A stretch of DNA of 15,782 bases from CAZAJS01 sp964485635 (GCA_964485635.1 CAZAJS010000027.1:1-15782); one strand, 5' to 3'. Numbered from the stretch's first letter, positions 7,244 through 15,152 are shown. Notes: generated from the sequence alone by a model not told the origin. Program-made: numbers and translations.

Positions 7244-8164
7244 TCAAGAGTGTGCTTGTTGCAAAATTGAACGCGCCCCTTGATTAATCAACGCCTCAGC
7301 AACTTGTTGCCCTAATGCAACCGGATCTTTGCCTAGCCCTTGTGCTTGGCATAATTGTTTTCCATCAACGCTAGCAACAAAACCGACTAATTTTATCTGA
7401 TCCTCTTGCCACTGGGCATAAGCACCAACCGGCACATGACACCCCCCTTCTAAGGCCTCATTCAATGCCCGTTCAGCTAACACAAGCTGTCGGGTTGCAT
7501 CATGGTCTAAAACAGCCAGACGCTTTCGGGCCTGATGATCATCACGATGACATTCAATCACGATGACACCTTGCCCGACTGCCGGAATCATTTGATCCAC
7601 AGGAATATACTGAGTAATCCGGTGGTGTAATTCAAGCCGTTCTAGGCCCGCTGCAGCAAGTACAATCGCATCATATTGACCTTCATCTAATTTACGCAGC
7701 CGTGTTTGCACATTACCTCGTAGTGATTTGACAATCAAATGCGGCCAATGTGCCTGTATTTGCGCTTGACGTCGTAAACTTGATGTACCGACCACCGCTG
7801 AATCAGGCAATTGATCAAATGTTTGATACTGATTAGATACAAAGGCATCATTCGGGGTACCACGAGGGCAAAAAGCGGCTAACACAAACCCTTCAGGTAA
7901 AGCGTAAGGTACATCTTTTAAAGAATGCACTGCACAGTTTGCCTGGCCTGCCTCCATGGCAACTTCCAAGGCTTTCATAAATAAAGCCTTGCCCCCAATG
8001 GCATTTAATGGTTTATCTTGAATTTGATCCCCTTGTGTAGTCATTGGAACCAGCTCAACTGTATCACCCGGGTAATGCGCTTGATAGGCCTTGGCCACAT
8101 AACGGGTTTGCCATAAAGCTAATTGGCTTTCTCGTGTTGCGATTTTTAAATTTTGTTGCTTCAT
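7244..8164 (-). CDS. hemC: Hydroxymethylbilane synthase (porphobilinogen deaminase)
   Basis: The 306-residue cytosolic enzyme polymerises four porphobilinogen molecules into hydroxymethylbilane in haem synthesis. The dipyrromethane cofactor is attached to Cys242 in EGGCHVPVGA. Asp84 in HSLKDVP is the catalytic acid, and the substrate/cofactor arginines are in TRES (Arg11), SSLRRQ (131-132) and SLRGNVQTRLRKLD (149, 155). These match E. coli HemC numbering. The frame extends to a TTG at 8182, but the ATG at 8164 is chosen because AAGG lies 8 bases upstream and homology starts there. That AAGG overlaps the esterase stop codon, so translation is probably coupled. hemD, often next to hemC, is absent from this side; a convergent gene follows. 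Confidence 0.95.
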   Translation of the reverse strand: MKQQNLKIATRESQLALWQTRYVAKAYQAHYPGDTVELVPMTTQGDQIQDKPLNAIGGKALFMKALEVAMEAGQANCAVHSLKDVPYALPEGFVLAAFCPRGTPNDAFVSNQYQTFDQLPDSAVVGTSSLRRQAQIQAHWPHLIVKSLRGNVQTRLRKLDEGQYDAIVLAAAGLERLELHHRITQYIPVDQMIPAVGQGVIVIECHRDDHQARKRLAVLDHDATRQLVLAERALNEALEGGCHVPVGAYAQWQEDQIKLVGFVASVDGKQLCQAQGLGKDPVALGQQVAEALINQGARSILQQAHS

Positions 8165-8174
8165 TAATAATGCC

Positions 8175-8849
8175 TTATTCAAACCAACCTTGTGTTTTTA
8201 ACCATTGCCTTAACGCTTGAACCTCTTGCGGAATGATTTCATGCCCCATCGAGTATGTGTACCATTCAGCAGATAGGTCTAAATGCGCTAAATGATCCAC
8301 TAACTGCTTGCCAGCCGTCATTGGCACAACATCATCCTGTTGCCCATGGGCCACGAAAAAAGGCGTTTGTAAGCAAACCTGTTTTTCATAAGGTTGGATT
8401 AAACTTGACCATGCTGGCGCATACGTTGATAGCGCCCAAACCCCGCCAAGTGCTTGATTAAACTGTAAAGCCGTATAGGTTGCAATCACACCACCTTGGG
8501 AAAATCCAGCGACAACAATATTTTCAAAGGCAATCCCTTTGTCATGTTCTTGAGCAATTAATGTTTTGACTTGGTCAACAGAGTGCTGGATCCCCTGTGT
8601 ATCAACTTGACGATCAAGTGTTCCTATCATGGTGATATCATACCAAGCTGGCATTTTCTCACCACCATTAATCGTGACAGCTCGATGATCCGCATGTGGC
8701 AAAATGAACCGAATTGTATGATCATCCGGCAATGCTAGGGCTTTGATCAATGGTACAAATTCATCACCATGTCCACCAAGCCCATGTAAGAAAATAATAC
8801 TATATTGTGCCGGTTGTGGTGATCCGATTACCGTTGGTTGTTGCATCAT
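8175..8849 (-). CDS. Carboxylesterase / lysophospholipase-like alpha/beta hydrolase
   Basis: A 224-residue serine hydrolase of the EstB / acyl-protein-thioesterase-like family. The oxyanion region is FLHGLGGHGDEF (20-31). Nucleophile Ser117 is in the elbow GFSQGG, the acid is Asp172 in HGQQDDVVP, and the base is His203 in SMGHEI, so the triad is complete. The segment FILPHADHRAVTINGG (48-63) is also typical. There is no signal peptide, so it acts in the cytosol, on short acyl esters or lysophospholipids; the natural substrate is unknown. The ATG at 8849 has AAAGGG 7 bases upstream. It is the first gene of a two-gene unit with hemC, whose start is 10 bases after this stop. Confidence 0.87.
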   Translation of the reverse strand: MMQQPTVIGSPQPAQYSIIFLHGLGGHGDEFVPLIKALALPDDHTIRFILPHADHRAVTINGGEKMPAWYDITMIGTLDRQVDTQGIQHSVDQVKTLIAQEHDKGIAFENIVVAGFSQGGVIATYTALQFNQALGGVWALSTYAPAWSSLIQPYEKQVCLQTPFFVAHGQQDDVVPMTAGKQLVDHLAHLDLSAEWYTYSMGHEIIPQEVQALRQWLKTQGWFE

Positions 8850-8902
8850 ACTTTTGCCCTTTATTGATCCCTTTGGTGCAATTATAACATAAGCATGATC
8901 AC

Positions 8903-8939
8903 AAAAAAGCGCTTTGTAGCTCTCGGAACAAAGCGCTTT
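8903..8939 (-). terminator. Rho-independent terminator of sodB
   Basis: A perfect 12-bp stem (AAAGCGCTTTGT, 8906-8917, with ACAAAGCGCTTT, 8928-8939) closes a 10-base loop. On the minus strand it runs into six U (8908-8903), 46 bases after the sodB stop. The stem half AAAGCGCTTT is itself palindromic. It separates sodB from the esterase-hemC unit. Confidence 0.88.
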
Positions 8940-8984
8940 AACAACAAAAAGCTTATCTTATTAATGAGGCATCAATTAAAGGAT

Positions 8985-9566
8985 TTAGCTGGCAAATTGT
9001 TTTGCGACAAAATCCCAATTGACTAAAGCCCAAAAGGCTTCTAAATATTTTGGTCGCGCATTACGGTAATCGATATAGTAGGCATGCTCCCATACATCAC
9101 ATGTTAACAAAGGCGTATCACCTTGTGTCATTGGATTACCAGCATTGCTTGTGCTGACAAGTTTTAGTTGACCATCATTGGTTTTAACCAACCAACCCCA
9201 GCCTGAGCCAAAGGTTGTTACAGCCGTTTGTGTAAACTGCTCTTTAAAAGACTCAAAACTGCCAAACGTCGACTCAATTGCTTGAAGTAATTCACCGCTT
9301 GGTTGCCCACCGCCATTCGGTGATAAGCAATGCCAATAAAAAGTATGATTCCATACTTGTGCAGCATTATTGAAAATCCCCCCTTGGGCTTTTTTAATAA
9401 TGCTTTCTAAATCCATGCCTGCATATTCAGTACCAGGAACCAGTTTATTTAAGTTATCAACATATGTTTGATGATGTTTTCCATAATGATATTCTAACGT
9501 TTCTTGTGAAATATGCGGCGCTAATGCGTCCATTGCATAAGGTAACTGCGGTAATTCAAATTGCAT
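8985..9566 (-). CDS. sodB: Superoxide dismutase, iron type
   Basis: The 193-residue cytosolic enzyme converts superoxide to O2 and H2O2. Metal ligands are His27, His74, Asp157 and His161 (HYGKHH, NHTFYWH, DVWEHAYY), the same positions as in E. coli SodB. Gln70 in NNAAQVWNH is the active-site glutamine at the place expected of Fe rather than Mn enzymes. The tail WALVNWDFVAKQF is typical. There is no signal peptide. AAGGAG lies 7 bases before the ATG. The gene is monocistronic, with its own terminator, and divergent from the CGFS glutaredoxin gene. The shared region carries an inverted repeat that could regulate one or both. Confidence 0.95.
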   Translation of the reverse strand: MQFELPQLPYAMDALAPHISQETLEYHYGKHHQTYVDNLNKLVPGTEYAGMDLESIIKKAQGGIFNNAAQVWNHTFYWHCLSPNGGGQPSGELLQAIESTFGSFESFKEQFTQTAVTTFGSGWGWLVKTNDGQLKLVSTSNAGNPMTQGDTPLLTCDVWEHAYYIDYRNARPKYLEAFWALVNWDFVAKQFAS

Positions 9567-9597
9567 AACTTAACTCCTTTTAATTTTGGCTTAAAAC

Positions 9598-9615
9598 ATT
9601 GACCTGAGGGTCAAT
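9598..9615. promoter_or_regulatory. 18-bp perfect inverted repeat, probable operator between sodB and grxD
   Basis: ATTGACC-TGAG-GGTCAAT is a dyad with 7-bp arms and a 4-bp centre. Its left half contains the TTGACC that serves as -35 of the candidate grxD promoter. In the sodB direction it lies between the likely -10 and the start codon. It does not resemble a Fur box as I know it, and I cannot assign a regulator. Confidence 0.6.
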
Positions 9616-9628
9616 CACAATTTATAGT
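9599..9628 (+). promoter_or_regulatory. Candidate grxD promoter
   Basis: TTGACC (9599-9604) and TATAGT (9623-9628) are separated by 18 bases. The minus strand reads TATAAA over 9626-9621, so the sodB -10 may overlap the same bases, although no good sodB -35 is visible. The -35 falls inside the inverted repeat. Confidence 0.5.
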
Positions 9629-9687
9629 AGCACATTGAATACTATTTTTGTACCATTTGCATTGCAAACCTAAAGGAGCCGATTACC

Positions 9688-10029
9688 ATGGAATTTGATC
9701 AAGCAAAAGTTCGCGAAGAAATCCAAGAGCAATTAGACAGTAACCCTGTTTTATTATATATGAAAGGAACGCCTCAATTTCCTCAATGTGGTTTTTCTGC
9801 TCAAGTTGTCCAAGCACTCAAACAATATGATGCCCCATTTGCATTCGTCAATATTTTAGAGCATCCAGAAATCCGTGCAACAATTAAAGAAATGCAAAAC
9901 TGGCCAACATTCCCTCAATTATATGTCAATGGTGAGCTTGTCGGTGGATGTGACATTATCATGGAAATGCACCAAGAAGGCGAACTCCAAGATGTTTTAG
10001 CCACTGCCGGATCTAAAAATAATGCTTAA
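9688..10029 (+). CDS. grxD: Monothiol glutaredoxin, CGFS type (Grx4)
   Basis: This 113-residue cytosolic protein of the Grx4/GrxD family binds and transfers [2Fe-2S] clusters, with glutathione as a ligand. The cluster Cys34 is in PQCGFS, preceded by the LYMKGTP motif (23-29). TFPQLYVNGELVGGCDI, in the second half, holds the cis-proline and glutathione-binding loop. The length is normal. AAAGGAG lies 9 bases before the ATG. It is divergent from sodB, a pairing that makes sense for iron and oxidative-stress physiology. The gene symbol follows E. coli naming. Confidence 0.93.
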   Translation: MEFDQAKVREEIQEQLDSNPVLLYMKGTPQFPQCGFSAQVVQALKQYDAPFAFVNILEHPEIRATIKEMQNWPTFPQLYVNGELVGGCDIIMEMHQEGELQDVLATAGSKNNA

Positions 10030-10113
10030 CTGGTCCTCGTAATTAACACTGCATCAAGATGACCTATCAATTCAATCTGGCACATTTCCATAGCACTTAA
10101 GACGATTTTTAGC

Positions 10114-10119
10114 TATAAT
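10114..10119 (+). promoter_or_regulatory. Consensus -10 box upstream of murC
   Basis: TATAAT lies 32 bases before the murC ATG. No good -35 is visible at 16-18 bases, so an activator or a weak promoter is possible. The implied leader is about 25 bases and includes an ATG at 10142 in another frame that opens only seven codons. Confidence 0.4.
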
Positions 10120-10151
10120 AAACACCATATTGTCAAAATAAATGAGTGTTT

Positions 10152-11528
10152 ATGCAAAGCACCCTTAAAGCGCAACGCTATTTTTTCATTGGTATTGGTG
10201 GCATTGGCATGTCGGCTTTAGCTTTTATGTGTCAACAAGCCGGCCATACCGTTGCCGGTTGTGATCGGCGTTTAACCCCTATGGCCAACACATTAACCGA
10301 ACAAGGCATTGAAGTTTCACTAGAAGCCGATATTCATGATTTATCTGAATATGATGTGATTGTTTATTCTAGCGCCATCTCACTGGATCACCGACTAAGG
10401 CGTTTAGCAGACCAGCAACAAAAACACTGTTGCCACCGCGCTGAACTTTTAGCTCAATTAACGGCTGAATTTGAACAATCAGTTGTCATCACCGGCACCC
10501 ATGGCAAAACAACAACGACAAGTTTGTTGACGCATATTTTACAAGTCCATGGGGCTGATCCAACTTATTACATTGGCGCTCAAGTTCATCATGCGGCCTA
10601 TCATGCGGCTTATCGGCCCAGTGCTTTTGCAGTGATTGAAGGGGATGAAAGTGATGCTTCATTTATGGAATTTGCCCCGCAACGAGCTATTTTGCATAAT
10701 TTAGATTATGACCATATGGCTACTTATGAACACTCATTAGAAAATTTACAGGCCCATTTTATTACTTTTGCCAATCAAACTGACCAATGTTTTATTTGCT
10801 TGGATGAGCCAGGGATTCAAGCCATTGTCCCACAGATTCATGTGCCTGTCTTGACTTATGGATTTCACCCACAAGCTGACGTTCACGCGCTAAATTACCA
10901 TATTGGTCAACAATATGACACTTTTGACCTTCATTATCAGGACCAACACTACCCTGGATTTGAATTACCCCTGCCAGGGCGACACAATGTTCGTAACGCT
11001 TTAGCTGCGATTAGCTATGCATTAACCATGAATATCCCAGTAGCTACCATCCAACAAGCGCTAAAAAGCTTTCATGGAACCAAACGACGTTTTGATCGTT
11101 ACCAAGCTAAAATTGGTTCGGCAAATGTCCTGCTGATTGATGATTATGGACACCACCCTGCTGAAGTTAGCTCTACTTTAGAAACGATTGAACAGCACTT
11201 CCCAAAACAACGGTTGATTCATGTGTTTCAACCCCACCGGTTTTCACGGACACAAGCCTTATTTAATGAATGGGTCAAGGCATTACAAACCAGTGATGTT
11301 TTATTGTTAATGGATACTTTCAGTGCGGGTGAAGCGCCTATCCCAGGGGCAACGAGTCGTGATTTAGCCACTTACCTTCAACAGCAAGGTCATGATCACT
11401 GCATTGCCGTGGGCCATCATGATAATGTGATCCAATGGCTGACCCATGCTGTCAAACCAAATGATATTATCTTGTTTCAAGGTGCCGGTGACGTTACACA
11501 ATTGGTTGATCATTATGTCACACGTTAA
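10152..11528 (+). CDS. murC: UDP-N-acetylmuramate--L-alanine ligase
   Basis: The 458-residue cytosolic ATP-dependent ligase adds L-Ala to UDP-MurNAc, the first step of the peptidoglycan stem peptide. Domain 1 has the Rossmann-like GIGGIGMS (14-21). The ATP site is TGTHGKTTT (114-122), then EGDESDASF (163-171), PGRHNVRNA (275-283), DDYGHHP (330-336), FQPHRFSRT (359-367) and AGE (392-394). KRRFDRY (311-317), DDYGHHP and the PHRFSRT block favour MurC over the related Mpl ligase. The frame extends to a GTG at 10146; ATG 10152 is preferred, although neither has a good ribosome-binding site. It is the first gene of an overlapping unit: rsmI starts 14 bases before its stop. The neighbours are not the usual division and cell-wall (dcw) genes. 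Confidence 0.92.
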   Translation: MQSTLKAQRYFFIGIGGIGMSALAFMCQQAGHTVAGCDRRLTPMANTLTEQGIEVSLEADIHDLSEYDVIVYSSAISLDHRLRRLADQQQKHCCHRAELLAQLTAEFEQSVVITGTHGKTTTTSLLTHILQVHGADPTYYIGAQVHHAAYHAAYRPSAFAVIEGDESDASFMEFAPQRAILHNLDYDHMATYEHSLENLQAHFITFANQTDQCFICLDEPGIQAIVPQIHVPVLTYGFHPQADVHALNYHIGQQYDTFDLHYQDQHYPGFELPLPGRHNVRNALAAISYALTMNIPVATIQQALKSFHGTKRRFDRYQAKIGSANVLLIDDYGHHPAEVSSTLETIEQHFPKQRLIHVFQPHRFSRTQALFNEWVKALQTSDVLLLMDTFSAGEAPIPGATSRDLATYLQQQGHDHCIAVGHHDNVIQWLTHAVKPNDIILFQGAGDVTQLVDHYVTR

Positions 11529-12375
11529 AAAGTGCGGAACATTAAGCTTTGTGGCGACACCGATTGGGAACCTGCAAGATATTACATATCGAGCCATTGC
11601 CCTTTTACAACAAGTGGATTATATTTTTGCCGAAGACACACGCATTACTCAACGACTCTTACAGCATTATGGCATTACCGGCGCCAAACTGACGGCCTGC
11701 CATACCCATAATGAAGCACAACAGGCCCAACGAATTACCAGGCTTTTAGAACAAGGTTATAATATTGCTTATGTCAGTGATGCCGGGACTCCACTTATCT
11801 CTGATCCAGGTGACAAACTCGTCATGGCATTAGCCCAAGCTGACTTACCCATGCAAGTGATCCCTGGTCCGTGCGCGGCAATTAGTGCGCTGTGTTTAGC
11901 TGGATGCCCGTATCATACCTTTACCTTTCATGGGTTTTTACCAGCGCGGACAAAAGCTCGTTGCGATACGTTCAAACAGTTAGCCCCTGAACAAACTCAT
12001 ATTTTTTATGAGGCGCCTCACCGGCTTTTAGCCACTTTAGCTGATTTACAACAAACTTGTCCGACCTATCAAATTGTGATTGCCAAAGAGCTGACCAAAC
12101 AGCATGAGCGCGTACTACGTGGCAATGCAAGCCATTTGCTAGCAACATTTGAAACTCACCCAGATTGGTGTAAAGGCGAATTTGTCATGGTAATTGACAC
12201 TGGCCCAGCGGTTGTCAATGATCAATATCTATTGACCACAACAGAATTGCTTGATCAGTTTTTAGCTTATTTGCCAGTGAAAGCAGCGGCTAAAGCGGTC
12301 AGTGAATTAACCGGTATTCCTAAAAATACCCTTTATCAACAAGCATTAGTGAAAAAACAAGCGAGTTTATCATGA
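11515..12375 (+). CDS. rsmI: 16S rRNA 2'-O-methyltransferase RsmI
   Basis: The 286-residue enzyme methylates the ribose of C1402 in 16S rRNA with S-adenosylmethionine. The tetrapyrrole-methylase-like fold shows LSFVATPIGNLQDIT (10-24), AEDTR (39-43), VSDAGTPLISDPG (87-99), VIPGPCAAISAL (115-126), FYEAPHR (164-170) and KELTKQHERV (191-200). The C-terminal small domain ends in a PKNTLYQQAL helix. The frame is open further upstream inside murC, but homology and length (E. coli RsmI is 286 residues) fix the ATG at 11515. It overlaps the murC stop by 14 bases and its own TGA overlaps the next ATG. lpoA and yraN, which neighbour rsmI in enterobacteria, are not here. Confidence 0.94.
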   Translation: MSHVKKCGTLSFVATPIGNLQDITYRAIALLQQVDYIFAEDTRITQRLLQHYGITGAKLTACHTHNEAQQAQRITRLLEQGYNIAYVSDAGTPLISDPGDKLVMALAQADLPMQVIPGPCAAISALCLAGCPYHTFTFHGFLPARTKARCDTFKQLAPEQTHIFYEAPHRLLATLADLQQTCPTYQIVIAKELTKQHERVLRGNASHLLATFETHPDWCKGEFVMVIDTGPAVVNDQYLLTTTELLDQFLAYLPVKAAAKAVSELTGIPKNTLYQQALVKKQASLS

Positions 12376-12953
12376 AAAAATGGTGGTTTACATTAAAAAA
12401 CATGTGGCGTTATCGTGCTGATCTTAAAGCATTACGTCAACCAGAACATCATTTAACAACTGTGACTGAATTAACCCCGGAATATTTGGCCACATTAGGC
12501 ATTACACATTTAGCCTTAGATTTTGATGGCGTACTTGCCGCCCATGGTTATGAAAAACCGCTGCCTAAAGCTCGCAGCTGGCTTAAGACAATGAGCCAAG
12601 CCTTAGGCGAACAGGCCATTTTTATTTTATCCAATAATCCAGACCAAACCCGGGCGACGTTTTTTACCAATGAATTCCCAGGCATTCGCTTTATTTCAGG
12701 TGTCCGAAAAAAACCTTATCCAGATGGAATGCATCAGATCCAAGATTTGTCACAAGTGGCCCCAGAAAAATTAGCTTTAGTTGATGATCGTATTTTAACA
12801 GGATGTTTAGCTTGTATTTTAGCTGGCAGCCATCCATTTTTAATTCTCAAGCCGACTCGTAATTTTAAAGGCAAATTTTTTCATGAATGTGCTTTTTTGA
12901 TCTTACGTGTGACTGAGCGTTTACTTTTTCTCCGCAAGCCGCCAAAGAAATAA
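12372..12953 (+). CDS. YqeG-family HAD phosphatase
   Basis: A 193-residue protein of the YqeG / HAD-IIIA family. Its motif I is DFDGVL (Asp50 nucleophile, Asp52), with Val at the fifth place instead of the usual Thr. Motif II is Ser87-Asn88-Asn89, Lys114 in KKPYP is a candidate for motif III, and motif IV is Asp138-Asp139 in ALVDDR. The large cap of other HAD enzymes is absent. Relatives in mitochondria and plastids dephosphorylate phosphatidylglycerophosphate, and YqeG proteins are often linked with ribosome genes, but the substrate here is unknown. The C-terminus has a hydrophobic stretch (171-187) and a basic tail. The start overlaps the rsmI stop (ATGA). The last 33 bases overlap the convergent exporter gene. 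Confidence 0.82.
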   Translation: MKKWWFTLKNMWRYRADLKALRQPEHHLTTVTELTPEYLATLGITHLALDFDGVLAAHGYEKPLPKARSWLKTMSQALGEQAIFILSNNPDQTRATFFTNEFPGIRFISGVRKKPYPDGMHQIQDLSQVAPEKLALVDDRILTGCLACILAGSHPFLILKPTRNFKGKFFHECAFLILRVTERLLFLRKPPKK

Positions 12954-14105
12954 CAAAACACTACTAATGACAGTTGTCATTAGTAATACAAATGCTAAAG
13001 GCAAAGCCGAATCTAACGGCAATAAAGCAGCCGCTAATGTACCAATCATCGAGCTTAAGCCAATTTGCGTGGCTCCAAACATGGCCGCGGCCGCACCAGT
13101 TATATGCCCAAATGGCTCCATAGCGCCCCCCGCTCCGGAGCCTACAGCAAAGGCACAGCCACATGTGGCTAAGGTACTCGGAATGAAAAAGCCCCATAAA
13201 TGCATCCCCCATATCAAGTAAATGCCTAATAAAATGCCACCAGAGCTCATCATTAATGCCACGCCAATTAAAGCTGTCATGAAATTACCAAGCTGTTTGA
13301 CAATCAATCCATTGATAATGGAACCAACTAAAAATGCCCCGCCTGCTAGACCAAAACACACCGCAATTTGGCTTTTGGGCTGTCCTAAGGCTTGAATGAC
13401 ATAAGGCGTCATTGAAAACAATGTAAAGAATCCTGAAATCCCCGCGACAGCTGGCATGACATAGGTCCAAAAAGTCAATGAACGCATGACAATCCCATAC
13501 CGTTGGAAAATCCCTAAATCCATGGGCAAGCGCTTTGTCAGTGGTAAACTTTCTTTGATCAAAAAAAGACTAATCAAAGTTGTTAATCCACCTAACCCTG
13601 TTAAAAAGAAAAAGATTGAATGCCATGAGAACCAAGTGGTCAGTACCACCCCAATAATGGGGCCTAAAATTGGTGAGATTGAAATTGTTGAATTCAAAAA
13701 ACTGTAGATTTTAGTGCTTTCATGGCCACTAAAAGCATCCCGTACAATGGCAAATGAAACGACTGATAATCCACAAGCCCCAACAGCTTGGATAATGCGA
13801 TACAAAATCAAAGCACCAATATGATTAACCGTCGTGCACAATAAGGAAGCGACTAAAAAGATCACAGCGGAGCATAACAAAACTTTTTGTCGTCCATATT
13901 GATCTGAAATAGGCCCGACAAATAATTGCCCAACACCGGTGATAAAGAAAAACAACGATAATGTTAATTGCAACATACCTTCTGAGGTATTTAATAATGT
14001 TTTTAACTCAGGCAGCACGGGCATATACACATCAAGTGCTAGCGCAAATGTAAATACCATCGGTGCCAATAAAACTACCGTGGTCATTGGTCGATATGGC
14101 CACAT
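12921..14105 (-). CDS. Bcr/CflA-family multidrug efflux transporter (MFS)
   Basis: A 394-residue 12-helix major facilitator. Helix 1 carries LDVYMPVLPEL (24-34), the family's D-x-Y-x-P signature. The loop 2-3 motif is GPISDQYGRQK (64-74), and loop 4 has RIIQAVGACG followed by a helix ending in the conserved VRDAF. The relatives are proton-driven exporters of drugs such as bicyclomycin and chloramphenicol, or of small metabolites; the substrate cannot be told here. AAAGGAG fits the ATG at 14105 (8 bases); the in-frame ATG at 14111 is too close. The last 33 coding bases overlap the yqeG-like gene on the other strand. The 236 bp upstream are AT-rich with no convincing promoter. Confidence 0.88.
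   Translation of the reverse strand: MWPYRPMTTVVLLAPMVFTFALALDVYMPVLPELKTLLNTSEGMLQLTLSLFFFITGVGQLFVGPISDQYGRQKVLLCSAVIFLVASLLCTTVNHIGALILYRIIQAVGACGLSVVSFAIVRDAFSGHESTKIYSFLNSTISISPILGPIIGVVLTTWFSWHSIFFFLTGLGGLTTLISLFLIKESLPLTKRLPMDLGIFQRYGIVMRSLTFWTYVMPAVAGISGFFTLFSMTPYVIQALGQPKSQIAVCFGLAGGAFLVGSIINGLIVKQLGNFMTALIGVALMMSSGGILLGIYLIWGMHLWGFFIPSTLATCGCAFAVGSGAGGAMEPFGHITGAAAAMFGATQIGLSSMIGTLAAALLPLDSALPLAFVLLMTTVISSVLLFLWRLAEKK
12962..12985. repeat. Perfect inverted repeat just past the murC-rsmI-yqeG operon
   Basis: The 11-bp arms TACTAATGACA / TGTCATTAGTA flank a 2-base centre. It starts 8 bases after the YqeG-type stop codon and lies inside the exporter coding sequence. No U-run follows in either direction, so it is not a standard intrinsic terminator. 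It could protect the 3' end of the operon transcript or aid another type of termination. Confidence 0.6.
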
Positions 14106-14341
14106 GATCATGACTCCTTTTGTTTTATATCATTAATGCATATCAGTTATGATGTGACTGATTGTTGATCGACATCGCTTTGGAGCATTAATAACTTGAA
14201 TTATGATAACATTAAGCTTGCGCGAATGTTTAATTGCGATTCAAATTCGGATAAATTTAAGTCGGTTATCCTAGCACCCTATTGGAAAATAGACTATGCT
14301 TTTTTAGCAAAATATTTAAGCTTTTCAACACCCTTAACCAA

Positions 14342-14977
14342 TTACAATGCCCCTGTGGCAAATGAATAAAGCAGCCCCATAGCAAATAAAAATAAAATAA
14401 TGGCAAAGAGACGTTCAACTTTGTCAATTACATTCAAAAACCACTGTCGGACTTTAATATTGCCGATACAACTTGAGACAAAGGTAAACCAAATAATGGT
14501 ATTAATGACAAAAATACCAATAATCGCAATACTATACCAAACCGGATCATCGACATGGATGAATAATGGCAAAATACTGAGCAGGAAAATCACGACTTTC
14601 GGATTTGATAGATTGGTTAAAACGCCTTGCCGATATAAACTCCCTCGACCGACAATCTGATCATCATTGCCAGTTAAGTTTGTTAATTTCACATTTGCTG
14701 CCTGCCAGACTTGATACGCCATATAAATCAGATAACAGCCTCCAAACAAGGCAATCCAATGCGTCAGAGCATGTAATTGATCACTGATAATATGAAAGCC
14801 AACCACTGCTGTAGTGGCATAAATTGCAATGCCTGTCATGGTTCCTAATGCTGTCATCATGCCGGCAAACCAGCCAAATTTTAAAGCATTGCGTGTGACA
14901 AGGAAAAAATCAGGCCCAGGCATGATCAGGGCTAAAAATTGAAAGCCCATTAAACTGAGTAAGTTAATCGCTAGCAT
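14342..14977 (-). CDS. LysE/RhtB-family amino-acid exporter
   Basis: A 211-residue inner-membrane protein with the RhtB-family layout of about six hydrophobic segments. MPGPDFFLVTRNAL (19-32) is the family's signature after helix 1. GVLTNLSNPKVVIFLLSILPLF begins the second half. Family members export amino acids and related molecules such as homoserine, threonine and lysine; the substrate is not predictable here. The frame is open 27 codons further upstream, but AAAGGAG lies 5 bases before the ATG at 14977, and a TATAAT at 15028-15023 falls inside that extension, so transcription likely starts after it. It is divergent from ssrA. No regulator gene is adjacent. Confidence 0.88.
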   Translation of the reverse strand: MLAINLLSLMGFQFLALIMPGPDFFLVTRNALKFGWFAGMMTALGTMTGIAIYATTAVVGFHIISDQLHALTHWIALFGGCYLIYMAYQVWQAANVKLTNLTGNDDQIVGRGSLYRQGVLTNLSNPKVVIFLLSILPLFIHVDDPVWYSIAIIGIFVINTIIWFTFVSSCIGNIKVRQWFLNVIDKVERLFAIILFLFAMGLLYSFATGAL

Positions 14978-15022
14978 TCTAGCTCCTTTAAATTGATCAA
15001 ATGGTTGTCTTATGATTAAGGC

Positions 15023-15028
15023 ATTATA
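15023..15028 (-). promoter_or_regulatory. Consensus -10 box of the LysE-family gene
   Basis: On the minus strand TATAAT lies 45 bases before the ATG. The sequence 17 bases upstream (TAGCCT) is a poor -35, so the promoter call rests on the -10 and position. Confidence 0.4.
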
Positions 15029-15112
15029 AAGGGAAAATAAGAATGAGGCTAGTTGCATAACCGTTTGTTTTGATGCTTTTTATCAGTCAATGATTAAAAA
15101 ATTTTCAAATGC

Positions 15113-15141
15113 TTGACATTATTGTACCAGCGATATAAAAT
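15113..15141 (+). promoter_or_regulatory. ssrA: Promoter of ssrA
   Basis: TTGACA (15113-15118) and TAAAAT (15136-15141) are separated by 17 bases. The expected transcription start, near 15148, leaves a short 5' leader to be removed before the mature end at 15153, as for other tmRNAs. This is the best sigma70 match in the window. Confidence 0.8.
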
Positions 15142-15152
15142 ACAGGTGTATC

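Noticed and set aside
10142..10168. Seven-codon reading frame overlapping the murC start
   Set aside because: No ribosome-binding site and no sign of regulation; probably chance.
10152..11528. Mpl (murein tripeptide ligase) instead of MurC
   Set aside because: The DDYGHHP and FQPHRFSRT blocks and the length fit MurC; Mpl as I know it has DDFAHHP at this place.
12964..13470. Several open frames within the MFS region on both strands
   Set aside because: They are alternative frames of a full-length, coherent transporter.
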